From Yamadazyma tenuis (taxonomy: Eukaryota > Ascomycota > Pichiomycetes > Serinales > Debaryomycetaceae), in the NCBI RefSeq assembly GCF_029203305.1, contig NC_089461.1, positions 310,001 to 374,000 on the forward strand: a DNA stretch of 64,000 nt, given 5' to 3'. Of this stretch, positions 57,876-64,000 are shown piece after piece. Below the pieces are notes generated by a model. It saw nothing but the letters and a program-made list of their open reading frames with translations, had not been told where the DNA came from and searched no databases. Within the stretch, counting starts at the first letter, position 1. Each line of letters opens with the position of its first letter. The translations under genes and the position numbers were made by a program.

Positions 57876-58469
57876 ATGTCTACATTCTTTGACGAAATGA
57901 AAAAGTCCTTTGTCGACGTCCCTGTGGTCGACTCCAAGATTGAAACCACCTCTTTCTTGGATGCCTCTGCCTCACTCGTTAAGTTGTTTGACTTGTTGGG
58001 CTCCTCCGCTTTCGTGGTGGTCCAAAAGGACATGACAGGAAACATCGAAAAGATCAGAAAAAAGTTGTTGGCCGACCCAGCAAATGCATCCACTTTGCAA
58101 GACTTGATCCTTTCTGAGGCTGGAACCAAAGATAAGACTGCCACCCAAGGTCTCTTGTGGTTGACCAGAGGGTTGGAGTTCACGTGCCAGGCCATGGTGG
58201 AAACCGTTAAAAACCCCCAGTCCGAGATGACCAAGACTTTCACCGACGCCTACGGCGTCACCTTATCTAAGTACCACGGAATGTTGGTCAAGCCAGTGTT
58301 TAAGTTGGCTATGAAGGCCTGTCCCTACAGAAAAGACTTTTTTGCCAAGTTGGGGCCCGACCAGGAAAAAGTCACCAAGCAGTTGACAGCATGGTTAGAC
58401 GCTTTAGAGAACATTGTCAAGATCATTGTGGACTTCTTTGCCTCGGGAAACTATGGTAAGGGCTTATAA
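57876..58469 (+). CDS. HET1: Glycolipid transfer protein (GLTP/Het-C2 type)
   Basis: Predicted 197-residue cytosolic GLTP-fold protein that moves glycosphingolipids such as glucosylceramide between membranes. The sugar-binding residues are all visible: Asp52, Asn56 and Lys59 (QKDMTGNIEKIRKK), Trp95 (LLWLTRGLEF) and His134 (SKYHGML). The C-terminal AMKACPYRKDFFAKLG block is typical of the fungal Het-C2 group. S. cerevisiae lacks both glucosylceramide and this protein, so its presence fits a CTG-clade yeast. The symbol follows the C. albicans homologue as I recall it. Confidence 0.85.
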   Translation: MSTFFDEMKKSFVDVPVVDSKIETTSFLDASASLVKLFDLLGSSAFVVVQKDMTGNIEKIRKKLLADPANASTLQDLILSEAGTKDKTATQGLLWLTRGLEFTCQAMVETVKNPQSEMTKTFTDAYGVTLSKYHGMLVKPVFKLAMKACPYRKDFFAKLGPDQEKVTKQLTAWLDALENIVKIIVDFFASGNYGKGL

Positions 58470-58610
58470 GTGTAGTTCCAGTGTATAGAGGTATGTATAG
58501 CACACTGCCTGGCTGGCACAGCCATAGACTTTTTTTTCTCGCTCTTTTATTTGGGCTCCAACAATACACAAGCAGTTAGTTTGACTGGATGTATTTACTA
58601 TAGTATTCCA

Positions 58611-60002
58611 ATGTTTGTCACGAGACTATCGCCTCGACGCATGCTAATAGCGTTGATTGTCGTCTTGTTTGTGGTGGGTTCAGCCCGTAATTTGAGGACG
58701 TTCAGAACGCCTATTGTTTCTCCACAATCAAAACCGAATCAAACGCTAAAACTCCCACTTTTGGACCCATCCAAGTACTCAAAAGATATATACCGTGGCC
58801 GTAACACCAAGCTGTCGTCAGAAAAGAAACTGGGCAAGCAGATCCAGCCTGAAGTGCCCCTTGAGCAAATGGAGGGTTTTAAGGCCTATAACCTCATGCA
58901 GAATAATCAAAAGGTTGGGAAAGTCACCCTAGGACGCTCTGGAAACCCACCTCCCCCGGTATACGACTCGTACGTACGTGAAAATGCGACCTTCTTCTCG
59001 TTGGTTCGAAATTCAGACTTCCAGGGCATTCTTCTGTCGATTGACTCGGTGGAAGAGCGCTTCAACAAAGTGTATCACTACGATTGGGTGTTTGCCAACG
59101 ACGAGCCGTTCACGCCGGCGTTCATCGAACACGTCACCGCCCGTGTGAGCGGTAGCGCCCATTTCGTGCATATTCCCGCCCAGTTCTGGGGATATCCCCC
59201 GTGGATAGACTTGGATAAGGCAGAAAGAGCCCGTAAAAATATGAAGGAAAACAAAATCAAGTACGGCGCTTCCCAGAGCTACAGGCACATGTGCCGGTTC
59301 AACTCCGGCTTCTTCTTTCATTTGCCAGTGATGAAAAACTACAAATATTACTGGAGAGTTGAACCTGATATCGCCTTCAAATGCGATCTTTTCGACACCG
59401 ACTGGTTCAGGTTCATGAGGATCAACAAAAAGAAGTATGCGTTTGTGCTAGCTCCTCTTGAGTTGCACATGACCGTCAAGAACCTCTGGAGATCTACCAA
59501 GATGTTCTTCTCCGAAAATCCTGATTTATTGCATCCTGATAACTCTTTTTCGTTTCTCTCCGATGATAATGGAGACAACTACAACATGTGCCATTTCTGG
59601 TCCAACTTCGAGTTAGGTGACATGGACTTTTTCCGACTGTCCGCCTACACCAAGTTCTTTGAATACTTGGACCAGGTTGGAGGTTTCTACTATTCTCGTT
59701 GGGGAGACGCCCCCGTCCATACTTTGGCTGTCACTACTCTTCTATCTAAAGACGAAGTGCATTATATTCCTGATACCGGCTACTTCCACAACCCCAACGG
59801 CAACTGTCCCCGTGACGATGCCATCAGACGGGCTCGTCGATGCTCGTGCCTGACAAGATTTGAGCACACCTGGTCAAGGGGATCCTGTATTCCCAAATGG
59901 TACGAGGTCAATGAGTTGGAGAAACCATCATACGGGATCAAGTTTAAAAACGTCCACAAGTTTGCGGAAAACGAGGATGCTGACGAGTACGACGACTGGT
60001 AA
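58611..60002 (+). CDS. Golgi alpha-1,2-mannosyltransferase, Kre2/Mnt1 (GT15) family
   Basis: Predicted 463-residue type II Golgi membrane enzyme that extends O- or N-linked mannan. A short basic cytosolic tail (MFVTRLSPRR) precedes one signal anchor (about residues 11-26) and a stem. The GT15 catalytic domain follows (about 120-440): YDWVFANDEPFT, the CRFNSGFFFHLP region, YYWRVEPDIAFKCDL, the YNMCHFWSNFELGDMDFFR block with the catalytic Glu, and GGFYYSRWGDAPVHT. Which paralogue of the KTR/MNT set this is cannot be decided by eye. ATG 58611 gives the signal-anchor start; the open frame upstream lacks an ATG. Confidence 0.9.
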   Translation: MFVTRLSPRRMLIALIVVLFVVGSARNLRTFRTPIVSPQSKPNQTLKLPLLDPSKYSKDIYRGRNTKLSSEKKLGKQIQPEVPLEQMEGFKAYNLMQNNQKVGKVTLGRSGNPPPPVYDSYVRENATFFSLVRNSDFQGILLSIDSVEERFNKVYHYDWVFANDEPFTPAFIEHVTARVSGSAHFVHIPAQFWGYPPWIDLDKAERARKNMKENKIKYGASQSYRHMCRFNSGFFFHLPVMKNYKYYWRVEPDIAFKCDLFDTDWFRFMRINKKKYAFVLAPLELHMTVKNLWRSTKMFFSENPDLLHPDNSFSFLSDDNGDNYNMCHFWSNFELGDMDFFRLSAYTKFFEYLDQVGGFYYSRWGDAPVHTLAVTTLLSKDEVHYIPDTGYFHNPNGNCPRDDAIRRARRCSCLTRFEHTWSRGSCIPKWYEVNELEKPSYGIKFKNVHKFAENEDADEYDDW

Positions 60003-60079
60003 CGGTAACAGAAGATTTCTATTTGTATGTACATAGATGTATACTAGATTATAATTAACACACCTTTTTCAGTCAGCAG

Positions 60080-60439
60080 CTACTCATGAACCCGTTTGGC
60101 TTCTTGCATCAATTCGTAAAGTTGGCCCACTTGTTCAGGTGACATCTTCTCCAACTCCTGTTGGGTCAACTTGCCGTCCATCCACTTACCTCCATCGATA
60201 GTCTTCAAGTAGTCTTGCCATTGGGTTAAAAACCCTACTATGTGTAAAGGATTGTCGATGTCCTTGTGGGCCTTGAACTCGGCCTTGACGTACTCATCTC
60301 CCAACGAACGGATTTCGACCGGGAGTTTGTAGGCATGTGCTCGCAATATGGCCTTGTAGAGCCTCAACGGAGGCAAAAGAGGGTCTGTCTTTCTCTCTGG
60401 CCGACGGGGTCTTATAAGTGTCACCAATGATGGCCTCAT
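60080..60439 (-). CDS. SDH7: Succinate dehydrogenase assembly factor 3 (Sdh7/Acn9)
   Basis: Predicted 119-residue mitochondrial LYR-family protein. SDHAF3/Sdh7 helps mature the iron-sulfur subunit of complex II. The LYR region [16 protein letters not shown] is followed by [17 protein letters not shown] and the FLTQWQDYL block, as in the family (133 residues in S. cerevisiae). The N-terminus before it is basic and short. ATG 60439 is chosen because it begins a plausible presequence; the frame continues to about 60517 without an ATG. It converges on the mannosyltransferase gene. Confidence 0.88.
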   Translation of the reverse strand: MRPSLVTLIRPRRPERKTDPLLPPLRLYKAILRAHAYKLPVEIRSLGDEYVKAEFKAHKDIDNPLHIVGFLTQWQDYLKTIDGGKWMDGKLTQQELEKMSPEQVGQLYELMQEAKRVHE

Positions 60440-61201
60440 TCTTGATGATGAATTTTCTGGAGACCGCGAATTACATGCCCCCCATGCCACAAAAGCTGGT
60501 AGGAGACAGTAAACCACCCGTAGGAGGTAATCATGGGTGATGGATTACATTACCTGATATAAATATCATGGGGGGGTGCACCTACGTTGATCTGGCATTT
60601 TTTGGGGCTTTCATTGCTTAGTTACCATTTTCTTCCCTGTATCTCCAACTTCAATTATTGTGAAATTTACAAAAACCTGCGAAATTGCTGTACAAAAGCA
60701 AAATTGCAAATAAAACACCAACCCCACCTGATTCTGCGCTCTGGAGCCACAAACACAAAGCCGTTGTTCTCACATGAAAATACAGCTCACTCTTCCAGCA
60801 TAGTTGTCTATGTCCTGTAGTACAGTGTACGGCACAAAAGTTCCTATATTGAAACTCGCCGAACCCAAATCGGCAGTTTTAGAAACATCTTAACAATAGG
60901 CCCCCCGGCAGCAGAAGCAGTGCTTGTGTGCTGGGGTGCCTTAACACTGGTTTCCCGCACCCTAGTGCCCATAGCAGCAGTTCGAAGTCTTTACCTAATG
61001 GGGGATTTTAATTAGTTTGATAAACAACCCTCATTAGGAAATGTCATTGAAACCATTTACCGCATTAGGAAATTTCTTGTGGAAGTCTGTTCAGTAATAC
61101 CCTATATTTATAAAGGCACCCATGGGATCTCCTCAGATATATAACAGCATAAAGTTTTCTTTAAGATCCTCACCTAGATATTACTTCAGATTGGATTGAT
61201 T
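60440..61201. other. SDH7 / secreted-protein divergent intergenic region
   Basis: 762 bp containing the SDH7 promoter on the left and the promoter of the 61202 gene on the right. The right half holds three Mcm1-type sites (61004-61013, 61029-61038, 61057-61072) and a TATAAA at 61109-61114. No gene supported. Confidence 0.6.
61004..61072. promoter_or_regulatory. Cluster of three Mcm1-type (CATTAGG) sites
   Basis: Three copies of the CATTAGG core: inverted at 61004-61010 (CCTAATGGGG), direct at 61029-61038 (CCTCATTAGG) and direct at 61057-61072 (TTACCGCATTAGGAAA). All fit CCNNNWWRGG; the last is close to the full Mcm1 P-box TTACCNNATTNGGTAA. Starts are 25 and 28-31 bp apart, before the TATAAA. 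Confidence 0.6.
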
Positions 61202-63268
61202 ATGAGGTTTACTTCACTTTTGACGGCATCTACGCTCGCTACCGGCATTATTGCAGCTCCTGCTCCACCAGGAAAACAGTTTAACCCCGAAAATGTTTTG
61301 AGATCTTTGGAAGAATACTCCGCCGACTTAGAAGCTACCGTTGTCAAGCGGTCTGAGTCCAGTTTGGTGTCTTCTTTGCTCTCCAAATTGTCTGGCTCTA
61401 ACTTGAGTGACTTGGTTGACAGACTCAACTACACCGAAGTTGCATCCGAAGTGTTCAGCTTGGCCAAACACGTCAACATCACTGAGATTGCTTCCTCCTT
61501 TGACAAAGAAAGTGCTTCCAGTCTTTTCTCGTCGTTGTTTGAAAATTCTGACACATTATCTGCTGCTCTCTCGCTTGCTAAGAGTTTGTCCACCAGAGGT
61601 GAATTGGGAGAAGAAACCACCTACACTGAAACCACAAAGAGGGAACAGGTGATAAAGAGAGACAACAAAGACATGGATATCGTCGCCAGATCATTGGCCG
61701 AGTCCGGTCTTGTCAGACCTACTGTCAGATCTATTTTAGACGATAGAGATTTGGAGGATACTGCGAAAGAACTTCTTTCAAAAACTTTTGCCAGTGTCAA
61801 CTTTACTGAGATCTTCGACTTCTTGAAGGAAGAAATAGAGGACTCTGGAATCATCTCCAAGTTGACCTCTGAGCTCTTGAAGTCAAGAGACTTATCGGAA
61901 GAGTTCACCAAGGTGGTGAATGACCAGGTCAAGAGAGGTTTGATCAAAAGAGCAGATCTTTCCGACTTATTGGACGACCTCGTGGCATCCACTTCCTCGG
62001 CTGCTGCTACTACTTCTGCTGATGCGCTTTTAGAGGAAATTCAAGGCCTTGCTTCTTCTACCCAAGCTACCGCCACCACTCAAAAGGCTTCTACCTCTAC
62101 CGGAGATTCTTTGATTGACAAGCTTCTCGGTGATGCCTCTGCTAGCACCACCACTACCAAAGCCGCTACTACGTCGGGGGAATCCTTGCTTGACGAATTG
62201 TTCGGTGACGATTCTGCCTCCACCACCACCTCCACCAAATCGTCGTCGACAGCTACTGGCGAATCATTGTTGGATAAGTTGTTTGGAGATGATGATTCTT
62301 CTACAACCACCTCCTCCTCAAAGACTTCTACATCCACCGGAGGTTTGGTCAATTTGTTGGAATCGTTGCTTGACGGAGGAAGTTCAAAGTCGAACTCAAC
62401 CACCACTTCCACTTCTGCTAAGTCAACCTCAACCTCGGAGTTCAGTCTCAGTGGACTTTTGGACGACTTGTTTAACACTTCTGACTCCTCCAGCACTTCT
62501 TCATCGTCTAGTTCAAACTTCAGTTTGAGTGACATCTTGGATAAGCTCTTGAACAGTACTGGACTGTCTGATTCTGACTCCAGCAGCTCCAACTTTTCTT
62601 TGAGTAGTTTGATCGACGGTTTTATCGATGATATCTTTGATGTGGACAGCTCCAACTCGTCATCTTCAGGTTCCAGCTTTTCTTTCGGAAGCTTAATCAG
62701 TGGCTTGATTGACGATCTTTTCGGAGGCTCTTCCTCCAGCAACTCGTCGTCTACATCTACCTTTTCTTTGAAGAGCTTGCTTTCAAGTCTTATCAGCCTG
62801 TTGTTTGGTTCATCCGATTCCAGTTCCAGTTCCAGCTCCGGCTCTACTTCACTTTCGAGCGTCCTTTCAAGTCTTATTAGCCTGTTGTTTGGCTCATCCG
62901 ATTCTAGTTCTGGTACGAGCTTGCTTTCTACTTTGTTGACCTATGGCGAGAGTTTGTTTAAGAAATTCTGGAACTGGTTGTCTGAAAAAGGTGTGAGCAT
63001 TTCATGGGGTTCATTGTTCAGTGAAGCCCTTGATTGGGTCCTCGATACTCTCTTTGATGATGATGACGGGTCATCTTCGTCAACTTCTACTACCACTTCC
63101 AAAAGTTCTTCCGGATCATCTTCTTCGTCTTCTTCATCTTGTTGTTGCAGCAGCAGTTCAAGCATTAAAAAGAGAGCATTGAAGGCCAAATTCAAGAGAA
63201 ACATCCACAAGAACATCCACAAGAGAGCTTCTGAATTCAAGAAAAGACTGTACATCAAGTACTTATGA
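61202..63268 (+). CDS. Secreted serine-rich repeat protein with Kex2-type sites
   Basis: Predicted 688-residue secreted protein. A signal peptide (about 1-19, ending IIAA) is followed by KR pairs typical of Kex2 cleavage at 49-50, 146-147, 152-153, 244-245 and 249-250, and by KKR near the C-terminus. Residues 51-260 are a mixture of amphipathic helices. From about 260 the protein is a Ser/Thr-rich tract punctuated by hydrophobic motifs of the form SLLDKLFGDD, FSLSDILDKLLN, SLISGLIDDLFGG and SLLSSLISLLFGSS. It ends with a CCC cluster, a basic stretch and KKRLYIKYL. In outline it resembles C. albicans Op4, an opaque-phase protein; homology is not shown. No GPI tail is visible. Confidence 0.75.
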   Translation: MRFTSLLTASTLATGIIAAPAPPGKQFNPENVLRSLEEYSADLEATVVKRSESSLVSSLLSKLSGSNLSDLVDRLNYTEVASEVFSLAKHVNITEIASSFDKESASSLFSSLFENSDTLSAALSLAKSLSTRGELGEETTYTETTKREQVIKRDNKDMDIVARSLAESGLVRPTVRSILDDRDLEDTAKELLSKTFASVNFTEIFDFLKEEIEDSGIISKLTSELLKSRDLSEEFTKVVNDQVKRGLIKRADLSDLLDDLVASTSSAAATTSADALLEEIQGLASSTQATATTQKASTSTGDSLIDKLLGDASASTTTTKAATTSGESLLDELFGDDSASTTTSTKSSSTATGESLLDKLFGDDDSSTTTSSSKTSTSTGGLVNLLESLLDGGSSKSNSTTTSTSAKSTSTSEFSLSGLLDDLFNTSDSSSTSSSSSSNFSLSDILDKLLNSTGLSDSDSSSSNFSLSSLIDGFIDDIFDVDSSNSSSSGSSFSFGSLISGLIDDLFGGSSSSNSSSTSTFSLKSLLSSLISLLFGSSDSSSSSSSGSTSLSSVLSSLISLLFGSSDSSSGTSLLSTLLTYGESLFKKFWNWLSEKGVSISWGSLFSEALDWVLDTLFDDDDGSSSSTSTTTSKSSSGSSSSSSSSCCCSSSSSIKKRALKAKFKRNIHKNIHKRASEFKKRLYIKYL

Positions 63269-64000
63269 TCACGTTATACCTCTTTGCAATACCTAATTAA
63301 AATATACACTGTACCGATAAAATTATTGTAGTCCCGAAGACGATAGATGAAATAGCAATCAATAGTTCATAAATGCGAATGGTAATGGAAGTATATTAGA
63401 GACACCGGTCTAGAGATACGGGTCTAGAGCACTACCCCTTGAAAGATGAAAGAGGATATTTCAGCTAGAGCGTAGTTTCAAATTTCACAGGTATCATGGT
63501 ACCAACACTAACAATTCAAAGTATATGCACCCTGCACCACCTCGACAAACTTTGACCGCTTCCTTCCCCAGTACTTTTGAAGGGTATTTCTAAACATAGC
63601 CCCAACATTGTAACCCGAATAGTAAATAATTTAGCTTTGCCCTTTGCCGTGTTGTCAAGTTTTTTAAGTACAAGTTTTGCTATTGTCCTGTTAAAAGCTA
63701 TTAACTTACTTCAAGAGGAAATTTCGCAGCATTCTCCATATAAATTTCCGTATTGGGAACTGTCATTAATATACCGGTTTGGGGAATTTTGGTGGGACCC
63801 GAATATTTTAATTTCCTCATTAGGCATTTACGTTTCTCCAAATTTTGCATAGATGCAAAAGGCTTCTTTATATATCAATTATATACTGTCCTATGGGTGA
63901 ATTTCGAATTTTTAAACATATCTGTATCATATTTGATAGAACGGTAAAGCATGAAAGTAGTGACCGTTTCCAACTACATATTGATAACGGCTATCTTGAA
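63269..64000. other. Right-hand end, no supported gene
   Basis: 732 bp after the secreted-protein gene. The short open frames are AT-rich and resemble nothing known. A fourth CCTCATTAGG Mcm1-type core lies at 63815-63824 and may belong to a gene beyond the window. A GGTCTAGAG motif occurs twice near 63406-63427. Confidence 0.45.

Noticed and set aside
63577..63852. 91-codon frame near the right edge
   Set aside because: AT-rich, begins at a non-ATG codon and shows no family features; may be chance.
1..64000. CRISPR arrays, transposons or bacterial-type systems
   Set aside because: The window is a eukaryotic nuclear region. Only short tandem repeats and in-gene repeats were seen, with no spacer arrays, transposase or reverse transcriptase.

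Overview
This window is nuclear DNA of a budding yeast of the CTG-Ser clade (Debaryomycetaceae or a close relative). The genes are compact, mostly intronless and closely packed on both strands, and their products match Saccharomyces/Candida families throughout. The strongest clade evidence lies inside one gene. The nucleophile of the monoglyceride lipase YJU3, which should be Ser in a GxSxG motif, is encoded by CTG (complement 39779-39781), so CTG must be read as Ser here. A Cdc13 protein reduced to its C-terminal half and Pga59/Pga62-type wall proteins fit the same placement. I cannot name the species. Residue positions below assume the ATG starts I chose.

Layout. 0-12.3 kb: a GPI-anchored wall protein with repeats, CFT1, GPI11, AHP1, a SUN-domain gene (MPS3), a PGA59/62-like wall protein, and a gene-poor 1.6 kb stretch with a 48-bp tandem repeat. 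12.3-20.5 kb: AMS1, PBI2, a doubtful small membrane ORF, SOD1 (split by an intron after four codons), a T2 ribonuclease, HTD2 and RPF1. HTD2 and RPF1 diverge from only 28 bp. 20.7-33.1 kb: MSN5, MKT1, AIM24, IPK1, NCP1 and NSE3. 33.3-46.3 kb: RCO1, an MRP49-like mitoribosomal gene, ECM42 (ArgJ), CDC13, YJU3, a short-chain dehydrogenase, IWR1, RPO41 and TRS33. 46.3-64 kb: a 1.2 kb intergenic region with strong hairpins, WHI3, a YDR124W-like gene, a GH5 glucanase gene broken by one TAA, a GH3 beta-glucosidase, a KEN-box protein of unknown function, a glycolipid-transfer protein, a Ktr/Mnt mannosyltransferase, SDH7, and a large serine-rich secreted protein with Kex2-type sites.

Most of the window is housekeeping: mRNA 3'-end formation, GPI anchoring, mitochondrial transcription, translation and assembly, redox defence, nuclear transport, telomere capping and chromatin. 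Several genes share the cell surface and secretory theme: two wall proteins, GPI11, a mannosyltransferase, a secreted RNase and the secreted serine-rich protein. No bacterial-type system, CRISPR array, transposon or virus-like element is visible.

The items most worth a second look are these. The catalytic Ser of YJU3 is encoded by CTG. The GH5 gene is intact except for a single in-frame stop. The serine-rich secreted protein at 61.2 kb has three Mcm1-type sites in its promoter and resembles in outline the C. albicans opaque-phase protein Op4. The HTD2/RPF1 junction is extremely short and carries a PAC-like element over a start codon. The KEN-box/CDK-site protein at 56.7 kb is unrecognised.
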